This document shows, one piece after another, positions 17,579 to 24,439 of a stretch of 64,000 nt of DNA; the stretch's first letter is position 1; every line of letters begins with the position of its first letter. The stretch comes from Bact-08 sp964533215 (GTDB taxonomy: Bacteria > Bacteroidota > Bacteroidia > Bacteroidales > UBA932): NCBI GenBank assembly GCA_964533215.1, contig CAZHLJ010000003.1:186001-250000 (forward strand). The letters are read 5' to 3'. The translations under genes and the position numbers were made by a program. The notes beneath the pieces were generated by a model that saw nothing but the letters and a program-made list of their open reading frames with translations, was not told the DNA's origin and searched no databases.

Positions 17579-18964
17579 ATGAAAAAATTATCATTGGTCA
17601 TTGTTGTAATTTTAACTTTTGTTACAGCAAGAGCACAGGAAAAACCTCAGGAGGATGTCCGCTACAATCAGTATGGGGTAAAAGTTGAAAGAAAACCTTT
17701 ATCTGCGGAGGAACGCAGCGGAATTCTAGTGTTTGAATCAAAGACCCAGGACTACCGGCTTTGGTTTGACATAAGGGTGCAGGCAGATGGCGCAACATTC
17801 TTTGGAGAAAATAAGGATTTCGATAAAATCGGAGACGGAGCCTCTATCCGAAGAGCCAGATTTGCTGTAAAAGGCCAGATTACAAAAGATTGGTATGGTG
17901 AACTCGATACTGATTTTGCAAATGGTTCGTTTGAACTGAAAGATGCAATACTTGTATATTCAGGCTTAAAGAACTTTGACTTTACAGTAGGTAACTTCAA
18001 AGAGAGTTTTTCGATGGAATGTACCACAACATCCAGGTATCTTGCACTACTTGAGAGACCGATGGCCGTCCAGACATTCGGCCCGTCCAGACATATCGGA
18101 CTTCAGGCAAAGTATAACAGAAATTGGCTCATAGCTTATGGAGGTATTCATTTTCAGGCTGTAGAAGGGCAAGAGACAAGAACATACGTTGAGGACAACA
18201 ACAAAGATTATGGTATGAGCAGTGGAAACTCATATACCGGCAAGCTGGTAATCATGCCTTTTTACAATAAAGGCAATTATGGCTTGCATATTGGTGCTGC
18301 GGCATCTTACCGTAAGCCTAAATCAGACCTTGAACCCGTCAAAGAGGCAGGAGGTGTAAGATACAGTACTCGTAACGCAACTTCCATAAACAGGAAAAAA
18401 TACCTCGATACAGATGTGATTAAAGATGTTGATCATGATTTCTTGTACGGATTTGAACTAGCCGGTTTCAGGAATGGTTTAAGATTCCAGTCTGAATACA
18501 TTGGAAACAGTACTTTCATTAAAGATGCAAGCCTCTTGACAGACAAGTCCACTAAACATTTTAACGGATGGTATGCACAACTCGGATATCTTTTGTTTGG
18601 AGGGAAACAACAGTATAATGTTCAGGATGGAGAATTCACTCAACCGACAAGAGGTAAATCGTGGGGAGACATTGAACTTGTAGGAAGATATGATTTTCTC
18701 GATCTGACGAGCCAGAAAGTTAAAGGAGGTTGCGGAGAGAACTATACTTTCGGTATAAATTACTACATCAATCATTCAGTCAAGGTAATGTTGAATTACA
18801 TGTATAGCAATAACGACAGATATGCTAACGGTCGTGGAAAGCTGTTTGTGGGTTATGACGTTGACGGAGTCCCTACAAAGGACCCATCAAAGGTAGCTGA
18901 ATCAAAAGGCAAGGCTGGCGTAGATTACAGTATGCTGGGTATCAGATTTGAAATTGATTTTTAA
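17579..18964 (+). CDS. OprP/OprO-like phosphate-selective outer-membrane porin
   Basis: A 461-aa outer-membrane beta-barrel. It has a signal peptide (about 1-20, ending VTARAQ), many alternating hydrophobic strands and a C-terminal aromatic residue (GIRFEIDF), as expected for BAM substrates. The segment from about residue 60 (FDIRVQADGATFF, then SIRRARFAVKGQITKDWYGELDTDF) is the signature region of the OprO/OprP porin family, whose members admit phosphate or pyrophosphate/polyphosphate. The gene starts 10 bp after the regulator gene. Family assignment is good; substrate is inferred from the family and the CYTH/SLC13 neighbours. Confidence 0.85.
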   Translation: MKKLSLVIVVILTFVTARAQEKPQEDVRYNQYGVKVERKPLSAEERSGILVFESKTQDYRLWFDIRVQADGATFFGENKDFDKIGDGASIRRARFAVKGQITKDWYGELDTDFANGSFELKDAILVYSGLKNFDFTVGNFKESFSMECTTTSRYLALLERPMAVQTFGPSRHIGLQAKYNRNWLIAYGGIHFQAVEGQETRTYVEDNNKDYGMSSGNSYTGKLVIMPFYNKGNYGLHIGAAASYRKPKSDLEPVKEAGGVRYSTRNATSINRKKYLDTDVIKDVDHDFLYGFELAGFRNGLRFQSEYIGNSTFIKDASLLTDKSTKHFNGWYAQLGYLLFGGKQQYNVQDGEFTQPTRGKSWGDIELVGRYDFLDLTSQKVKGGCGENYTFGINYYINHSVKVMLNYMYSNNDRYANGRGKLFVGYDVDGVPTKDPSKVAESKGKAGVDYSMLGIRFEIDF

Positions 18965-18993
18965 TCTTAACATTACTGACAAAAAATTATATT

Positions 18994-19785
18994 ATGAGAA
19001 AGATATTATTTGCAACTGTAGCAATAATCATATTATTGACCGGTTGTGTGAAAGACGAACAATATGTAGGTCCTGCAGTTATTGAGAGTATAGCCTTGAA
19101 TCCTTCTTCTCCAAAGGCTAATCAGGCTATTACAGTAACATGTAAAATCACAGATCTTAAAGGAATAGCTTCTGCTGTGGCAAAGTACAAGGTCAATTCG
19201 GGAACAACAGTTTCTGTAAATATGACTGAAGGAACTTCAAGGATCTTCTCTGCAGTTATTCCTGGACAAGCAGATAATGCAGAAATCGTGGTTACTATTG
19301 AGGCAACCAATACAGATGGATTTGTTGCAGCATCCCCAGAACAAAAGATAAAGGTAGCTCCTCCTATCCTGGTATATGTCAATGAATGCGACCCTAATGC
19401 TAAGGCAATGGAGTTGTATAATGCAATGACAACAGAAATTAATCTTGCCGGATGGAAGCTGAGAAAAGACGGTTCCACCGCAGATAAAGATAACTGGATA
19501 ATTCCTTCCGGGACTAAAATCGCAGCTAAGGGATACCTGGTTATCACACAGGATGTCAACGGAGTTACAGGCTTCCCGTTTGGTATGTCAGGAACAAAGG
19601 GATTCTCGTACCATCTTTTTGATGCCGACGGAGGGCAAAGGGATTTACTGGATAATCTTACAGTAACAATAATAAAAGCAGGAGCTTCGCCTCAGACAAT
19701 AGGACGCAGGACAGACGGAGGGACAGATCTGACACTATTCACTGTGGGGTCAATGGGCAAATCAAATTCAACAGGTACAATTTAA
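18994..19785 (+). CDS. Lipoprotein with a lamin-tail (LTD) domain
   Basis: A 263-aa lipoprotein: MRKILFATVAIIILLTGC gives a type-II signal with the lipobox cysteine at residue 18. Residues about 25-125 look like an Ig-like beta domain (PSSPKANQAITVTCKITD). The C-terminal part (about 128-260) matches the lamin-tail fold: ILVYVNECDPNAKAMELYN, then INLAGWKLRKDG, then KGYLVITQD. LTD domains in bacterial surface proteins are thought to mediate binding, often next to nucleases or phosphoesterases. Between the porin and the CYTH genes, it could be a surface partner of the porin. Its function is unknown. Confidence 0.7.
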   Translation: MRKILFATVAIIILLTGCVKDEQYVGPAVIESIALNPSSPKANQAITVTCKITDLKGIASAVAKYKVNSGTTVSVNMTEGTSRIFSAVIPGQADNAEIVVTIEATNTDGFVAASPEQKIKVAPPILVYVNECDPNAKAMELYNAMTTEINLAGWKLRKDGSTADKDNWIIPSGTKIAAKGYLVITQDVNGVTGFPFGMSGTKGFSYHLFDADGGQRDLLDNLTVTIIKAGASPQTIGRRTDGGTDLTLFTVGSMGKSNSTGTI

Positions 19786-19804
19786 CTTAATAATAAGATA
19801 CGTG

Positions 19805-20449
19805 ATGAGTAAAGAAAAGATGGAGATTGGAGAAATCTCAAAACCAAGATTTGAATTCCGTACTTTCGGGCAGGACTTTGGTAAAGCCATTGCAAGGATG
19901 GCAAGATTCTCAGTTCCTGTTCCAGAGAAAGTCTGGGAGAGAAACAGCGATGAAATTTATATTATTTCCCGCACCAACGATATCAACAATACCAAGATAA
20001 GGGATGGGAAAATGGATATAAAGAGATATGTCCAGACTGTTGACGGGCTTGAACAGTGGGATCCTCTGATGAAAGGTGAATTCCCAATATCTGCGGATAT
20101 ATTGAAAAAAGAGGTTTTTCCTGCGTTTATGGTTAAAATGCCCGATCTGAAAAAAGATATCTATACCTATGAGGAATTTATACAGATGGTGAATGATAAT
20201 CCAGATCTTCAGGCAGTACGCGTACATAAACAGCGTTGGGGCTATATGGTGAATGACACTATATGTGAGGCAGGCGCAGTGTTGATCAATGGAGCAAAGG
20301 TGATGACGATCAATTCGGAATCCACAGAAATAGAGGATATTAAAAAAACTATCAAAGAGGTTGGACTGGAGGGCGTTGAAAATATCAACTATCTTCAGGC
20401 AATCAAGAGAGTGATAGGTATGTCAGATAAAAAACTAGCAAACGAGTAA
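19805..20449 (+). CDS. Divergent CYTH-like (triphosphate tunnel) protein, putative
   Basis: A 214-aa soluble protein. I chose the ATG at 19805; a GTG one codon upstream is possible. There is no signal peptide. The order of charged strands resembles the CYTH/triphosphate-tunnel fold: PRFEFRTF (14-21) in the place of the ExExK strand, NTKIRDGKMDIKRY (62-75) with paired basic residues, VRVHKQRWGYMV (138-149) like the KxR strand, then VLINGAKVMTINSES (159-173) and a final helix NINYLQAIKRVIG. The canonical ExExK motif is not intact. It lies 4 bp upstream of a canonical CYTH gene, so the two may form a pair. This assignment is by eye and tentative. Confidence 0.5.
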   Translation: MSKEKMEIGEISKPRFEFRTFGQDFGKAIARMARFSVPVPEKVWERNSDEIYIISRTNDINNTKIRDGKMDIKRYVQTVDGLEQWDPLMKGEFPISADILKKEVFPAFMVKMPDLKKDIYTYEEFIQMVNDNPDLQAVRVHKQRWGYMVNDTICEAGAVLINGAKVMTINSESTEIEDIKKTIKEVGLEGVENINYLQAIKRVIGMSDKKLANE

Positions 20450-20453
20450 CATT

Positions 20454-20921
20454 ATGGCACAGGAAATAGAAAGAAAATTTCTCGTAAAAGGAGAATTCAA
20501 GACACTAGCTTCAAAGAGTACCAGGATAATTCAGGGTTATTTGAGCTCTGTCCCTGAGAGGACAGTCAGAGTGAGAGTTAAAGGTGACAAAGGTTTTATA
20601 ACAATCAAGGGTATCGGAAGCAAGTCAGGTGCCAGCCGCTATGAGTGGGAGAAAGAGATAAGTGTTCAGGAAGCAGAAGAACTGCTTGCTATTTGTGAAC
20701 CCGGGGTGATAGACAAGACTCGCTTTATAGTTAAAGCCGGGCCTCACTCATTTGAAGTGGATGAATTTTATGGAGAGAACCTTGGCCTTACTTTGGCTGA
20801 GGTTGAGCTGACCTCGGAAGAAGAGCGTTTTGACAGACCGGCCTGGCTTGGGGAAGAGGTTACAGGAGACTCGAGATTCTACAACTCTATGCTGATGAAG
20901 AATCCATATACTAAGTGGTAA
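20454..20921 (+). CDS. CYTH-domain protein (probable inorganic triphosphatase)
   Basis: A 155-aa single CYTH domain. The signature ExExK is at E4-x-E6-x-K8 (EIERKF). Tunnel basic residues are R39, R41 and K43 (VRVRVKG), K52, R62 and K88/R90 (DKTRF), and acidic metal ligands are E101, D103, E116 and E118 (LAEVEL). Single-domain bacterial CYTH proteins of this size are mostly inorganic triphosphatases acting on PPPi; adenylate cyclase (class IV) activity is an alternative that cannot be excluded. With a phosphate-type porin and an anion transporter as neighbours, it probably hydrolyses a tripolyphosphate-like substrate in the cytosol. Confidence 0.85.
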   Translation: MAQEIERKFLVKGEFKTLASKSTRIIQGYLSSVPERTVRVRVKGDKGFITIKGIGSKSGASRYEWEKEISVQEAEELLAICEPGVIDKTRFIVKAGPHSFEVDEFYGENLGLTLAEVELTSEEERFDRPAWLGEEVTGDSRFYNSMLMKNPYTKW

Positions 20922-20944
20922 ATAATTGAAAAAAGAATAATTCT

Positions 20945-22540
20945 ATGGAGCCGGAAAAACACAGTTTCGATCCGCTCGATATGAGCAACTATAAAATAGA
21001 GAGATTACCAAAGCTTGTCAAGTCTCCTTTCGAAAAGTGGATGGCAAGATTAGGTTTTCCTATTGCAGCTATTGCATTTATATATATCTACTATTTTGCA
21101 GATATCTCTTTCTTGAACAACATTGATCCGGTAAAGCTTGCCGGAGAGGCTGTTAAAAGATTTTCCGAACTTGGTCTGGAAGGTTTCTCAAGGATAAATT
21201 ATGCGATGCTGGCAATATTCACTGCAGGAATCATTTTATGGGTTACTGAGCCTGTGCCAAATTATCTGACTTCATTGATTATTATTCTGGCAATAGTTTT
21301 AACGGGTGTAACTACAGACAAGGTGGCCTATGCACAGCTTGGCCACCCTGTTATGTGGTTGAATATTCTCTCCTTTATTCTGGCGAGCATGCTCGTAAAG
21401 ACAAAAGTTGCCAAAAGATTTGCCCTATGGTTTGTTCTCAAGTTTGGGAAAAATGCCACTATGGTTATATTCAGTTTTGTGGTAATCAATATTGTTCTCT
21501 CGGCTTTTATCTCTGCAACCACAGCAAAGGCTGCGATATTGCTTCCCATCTTTATGGTCATTGCTGCAATATATGGAGCTACCGGAGGGGAAAACAGAAA
21601 TAATTTCGGAAGAAACCTGGTGTTGCAGAATCTATTTCAGATCAATGTCGGAGCGAGTGGCTTCATTACCGGATCCGGAGCGAACCTGCTTGCCGGTTCA
21701 ATGATCGCCGGAGCAATGGGTTGGAGTATGTTCAGCTTTCAGGATTGGTTTATAGCAGCTTTCCCTCTTTGCTTTATATTAATAGTCATAGGTTGGGTCG
21801 TTGGTACAAAATTTATTTTTCCATTAAAAGAAAGTGAACGTCATCCTCAGATTGAAGGAGGAATGGAGAGGTTAAGGAAAGAGCTCGTCAGTATGGGCAA
21901 GATGAGCCTGGAAGAGTATAAGGCAATTGCAATCTTCGTCGTAGTTCTTGCACTTTGGGCAACAGATAAGCAACACGGAATAAATCAGACAGCAGTTGCC
22001 TTTATGGGTGCAGTTGTTGCCCTTTTGCCCGGCATCGGAATTGTCAAATGGAACGATGTGGATATTCCATGGCATCTGCTTCTATTCTCCGCAGGAGCAT
22101 ATACCCTTGGAGCAGGGCTGGAGGCCACTGGTTTGCCGGCGACTATGGTAGACACTTTGTTTGACTCTTTGGGAATAGGTGCACATACTCCTTTCTGGAT
22201 ATTGTATATGATACTTACGTCAGCTATGATTTTTTCTGCTCTTGTATTTGAGTCAAAGACAATGAGGGCACTCATATTTGTCCCAATAGCAATAGGAGTG
22301 GCACAGAAATTCGGGTATTCCATACTTAGCCTGGCCTTTCCTGTTGCTTTACTTATAGAGCATGTTTATGTGCTTCCGTTCAACAGTAAGCCTGCAGCTT
22401 TGTTATATACTACGAATCACTACAGCTGGAGTGATACTTTTAAATTTGGATTTACAATGATGATAATCAGCTGGCTGATGATTATGGTGTGGGGAGAGAC
22501 GGTTCTCAATTGGCTTGGCTATACTAACGGGTTATTATAG
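20945..22540 (+). CDS. SLC13/DASS-family anion:sodium symporter
   Basis: A 531-aa inner-membrane protein with about 11-12 hydrophobic segments. The two repeats characteristic of the DASS (SLC13) family are visible: SAFISATTAKAAILLPI followed by NVGASGFITGSGANLLAG in the first half, and WHLLLFSAGAYTLGAGLEATG with FESKTMRALIFVPIAIGVA in the second. DASS proteins carry dicarboxylates, sulfate or phosphate with Na+. The canonical second SNT-type motif is altered (FESKTMRA), so the substrate may be unusual. It begins 23 bp after the CYTH gene. The cluster context favours an inorganic or phosphorylated anion. Confidence 0.85.
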   Translation: MEPEKHSFDPLDMSNYKIERLPKLVKSPFEKWMARLGFPIAAIAFIYIYYFADISFLNNIDPVKLAGEAVKRFSELGLEGFSRINYAMLAIFTAGIILWVTEPVPNYLTSLIIILAIVLTGVTTDKVAYAQLGHPVMWLNILSFILASMLVKTKVAKRFALWFVLKFGKNATMVIFSFVVINIVLSAFISATTAKAAILLPIFMVIAAIYGATGGENRNNFGRNLVLQNLFQINVGASGFITGSGANLLAGSMIAGAMGWSMFSFQDWFIAAFPLCFILIVIGWVVGTKFIFPLKESERHPQIEGGMERLRKELVSMGKMSLEEYKAIAIFVVVLALWATDKQHGINQTAVAFMGAVVALLPGIGIVKWNDVDIPWHLLLFSAGAYTLGAGLEATGLPATMVDTLFDSLGIGAHTPFWILYMILTSAMIFSALVFESKTMRALIFVPIAIGVAQKFGYSILSLAFPVALLIEHVYVLPFNSKPAALLYTTNHYSWSDTFKFGFTMMIISWLMIMVWGETVLNWLGYTNGLL

Positions 22541-22545
22541 ATATT

Positions 22546-24009
22546 ATGATAGATATTCTGGCAAAAATACACGATAAATTCTCTATCGAATTCAAAGTAG
22601 GCTTTCATGCACGAAGGAAGATAAAGATCAACAATTTTGTCATGAATACCTGGATATTTGTTCCGGATAGTCTGGATATAAATGCTTTGACATATACTAG
22701 GGAGCGTTTTTACACAGATTTGAGAGATAATATCAGGCTCATTACTCCCATATTCCTTCTTAGGGATATTGCAAAGGGAGATTCGCAACCCTTAATGCAT
22801 CTTGAGGAATCCTTCAATAAAATTGCATCTTATCCATCAAGGAGTACAGCTGTAGAATATGAGTATCAGATAAAAATGTTCTCTGCCATATTCAAAAGCG
22901 CTTTAAGAGATCAGATAAAGTATATTTTCACCACCGCTCAGAAGGAAGACCGAGGTTTTCTGATGGACTCCCTTTTGGAAGATGTCAGTGAAATTCTTTT
23001 CAAATACAGATCTCTCTCGAAAATTATCAAGACACCTACAGTGTCGAAGGAAAACTATAACTATTTTGAATTCGGTGATGAGTTCATGTCAAACAGCATA
23101 GACCAACAGTTTTACACCCTCCTTTTTAAACTTGACTCTTTGGACAAGGAGTTTGCCGACAGATACCGTGCAAAAATACAGACTGCTATAGACGAGGAAA
23201 CCAAGCACAAGAAAGAATACGGATATCCCGTGGTTTCGCTTGATAGTCAGGATAAGAACAGAGATCTTGTATTCAGAAGGGGTGTACTTAAGAAGTTCAT
23301 AGAGAGTGACCTTTTCCTTACTGCGAACAAGAAGAAGGATGGTGTTATCATTGAGCAGGTCTACTTAAGTCTTGCAGCAGGGATATCTATGATATTTGCA
23401 ACAACAGTGGCCTTCTCTTTTCAAAAGACCTTCGGTAATTTTACTATTCCATTGTTTGCAGCCTTGGTGGTGAGTTATATGCTCAAAGACAGGATAAAGG
23501 ACCTTATGAGATTCTATTTTGCTCACAAAAGAAGAGCTAAATATTTCGACAATAAAATTATCGTAAGCATAAAAGAGAATACTATCGGATGGAGCAAGGA
23601 AGGTTTCGATTTCATATCGGAGAGGAATGTTCCTAAAGAGGTAATACAAATAAGAAATCGTTCAGCCCTTCTTGAGGCAGACAACAGATATACAAAAGAG
23701 AAGGTTATTCTATATAGGAAGATGGTGCAGATCGATCGTCAGAAATTGGATGAAAACAGCAAATATTTTGTTGCAGGCATTAATGAAATATTAAGATTCA
23801 GCGTACAGTCCTTTCTTAACAAGATGGATAACCCTGAAGTTCCTCTTTATGTTACAAAAAACAATGGAGAGGTAGAAAGATTCATGGGGGTGAAAGCCTA
23901 CTATCTTAATTTTATAATCCAGCTCAAATATCAGGACTTTGAAAGGTTCAAACGTTACAGGGTTGTGTTCAATCGTAACGGCATAAAGGAAGTTCAGGAA
24001 ATTCAATAA
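22546..24009 (+). CDS. Unknown protein with two central membrane segments
   Basis: Not recognised. A 487-aa protein starting 5 bp after the SLC13 gene, so probably translated with it. The N-terminal 265 residues are soluble and charged. Two hydrophobic segments follow at about 273-292 and 296-313, forming a hairpin, and then a basic juxtamembrane stretch (KDRIKDLMRFYFAHKRR) and a C-terminal soluble domain of about 160 residues rich in beta strands (ILYRKMVQIDRQKL, FKRYRVVFNRNGIKEV). Both termini would be on the same side, most likely cytosolic. There are no cysteine or histidine clusters, P-loop or other catalytic motif. As the last gene of the cluster, it may be a regulator or partner of the transporter. 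Confidence 0.6.
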   Translation: MIDILAKIHDKFSIEFKVGFHARRKIKINNFVMNTWIFVPDSLDINALTYTRERFYTDLRDNIRLITPIFLLRDIAKGDSQPLMHLEESFNKIASYPSRSTAVEYEYQIKMFSAIFKSALRDQIKYIFTTAQKEDRGFLMDSLLEDVSEILFKYRSLSKIIKTPTVSKENYNYFEFGDEFMSNSIDQQFYTLLFKLDSLDKEFADRYRAKIQTAIDEETKHKKEYGYPVVSLDSQDKNRDLVFRRGVLKKFIESDLFLTANKKKDGVIIEQVYLSLAAGISMIFATTVAFSFQKTFGNFTIPLFAALVVSYMLKDRIKDLMRFYFAHKRRAKYFDNKIIVSIKENTIGWSKEGFDFISERNVPKEVIQIRNRSALLEADNRYTKEKVILYRKMVQIDRQKLDENSKYFVAGINEILRFSVQSFLNKMDNPEVPLYVTKNNGEVERFMGVKAYYLNFIIQLKYQDFERFKRYRVVFNRNGIKEVQEIQ

Positions 24010-24019
24010 TAAATTCATC

Positions 24020-24055
24020 TTTGTCAAAAGTTGACAAAACAGGGTGGTAATTTTG
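24020..24055 (+). promoter_or_regulatory. Palindrome and -7 box upstream of the 54-aa ORF
   Basis: TTTGTCAAAAGTTGACAAA (24020-24038) is a perfect inverted repeat with a 3-nt centre. It is followed by TAATTTTG (24048-24055), an exact TAnnTTTG -7 box, 17 bp before an ATG. The palindrome would overlap the -33 region, as an operator does. Confidence 0.45.
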
Positions 24056-24071
24056 TATCATAATTAAAAAC

Positions 24072-24236
24072 ATGAGCAAAATGAACATCAGTGAATTTTT
24101 TATCAAGGAGCTCGCAAAATTTAAAGAAGAGGGCTTTTCTGAAAAAGATCTTTCAGAAATTTTTGAATTGAATGAAGAAGATAATCAGTCTAATAGAAAT
24201 TATTTTTGGGATGAAAGGCTTGTGGCCTTGTATTAG
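24072..24236 (+). CDS. Small acidic protein of unknown function (54 aa)
   Basis: Hypothetical. An ORF of 54 codons starting MSKMNISEFFIKELAKF and ending DERLVALY, with a predicted helix rich in Glu/Lys (KFKEEGFSEKDLSEIFEL). It has its own TAnnTTTG promoter and a palindrome upstream, and it ends just before the leu leader promoter, which supports it as a real gene. No motif was recognised and there is no signal peptide. Confidence 0.45.
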   Translation: MSKMNISEFFIKELAKFKEEGFSEKDLSEIFELNEEDNQSNRNYFWDERLVALY

Positions 24237-24259
24237 TAATAATTTTTTTTTTACCTTCG
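24228..24259 (+). promoter_or_regulatory. Promoter of the leu leader/operon
   Basis: TTG (24228-24230), 21 bp, then TACCTTCG (24252-24259), one mismatch from TAnnTTTG. The spacing is right for a Bacteroidetes promoter. The leader ATG at 24268 is only 8 bp beyond the box, so the mRNA would have an almost absent 5' UTR. Confidence 0.55.
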
Positions 24260-24267
24260 CCAACGAT

Positions 24268-24330
24268 ATGAACACAAGAAATTCCATTTCCCTACACCTC
24301 CTGCTACTCAGTATTTGTCTAATACTCTGA
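24268..24330 (+). CDS. leuL: Leucine-rich leader peptide of the leu attenuator
   Basis: A 20-codon ORF (MNTRNSISLH, then four Leu, SICLIL, TGA stop). It has seven Leu codons (CTA, CTC, CTG, CTA, CTC, CTA, CTC), four of them consecutive at 24298-24309, plus three Ile codons. It precedes leuA, with an antiterminator/terminator pair between them, so it is the control peptide of a leucine attenuator. The stop codon overlaps the left strand of the antiterminator (24329-24334). Confidence 0.88.
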   Translation: MNTRNSISLHLLLLSICLIL

Positions 24331-24390
24331 GGTGAATTTCTTATGTAATTTTTAAGCAACAATTTTAAATGAAATAATGTGAGCCACCTC
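24329..24390 (+). promoter_or_regulatory. Antiterminator pairing of the leu attenuator
   Basis: GAGGTG (24329-24334) is complementary to CACCTC (24385-24390), which includes most of the left arm of the terminator stem. ATTTC (24336-24340) pairs with GAAAT (24371-24375) inside it. Because GAGGTG overlaps the leader stop codon, a ribosome finishing the leader would block it and allow termination, while one stalled on the Leu run would leave it free. Confidence 0.7.
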
Positions 24391-24411
24391 TTGAGGGTGG
24401 CTCTTTTTTTT
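24381..24411 (+). terminator. Attenuator terminator upstream of leuA
   Basis: Stem GAGCCACC (24381-24388) / GGTGGCTC (24396-24403) with a 7-nt loop and a run of eight T. It ends 28 bp before the leuA ATG and lies after the Leu leader, so it is a conditional terminator. Confidence 0.88.
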
Positions 24412-24439
24412 GCCAATATATGAACGAAATCAAGAGAAG

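Noticed and set aside
24410..24439. TTG start for leuA at 24410
   Set aside because: It lies in the T run of the attenuator terminator; the ATG at 24440 gives the normal LeuA N-terminus.
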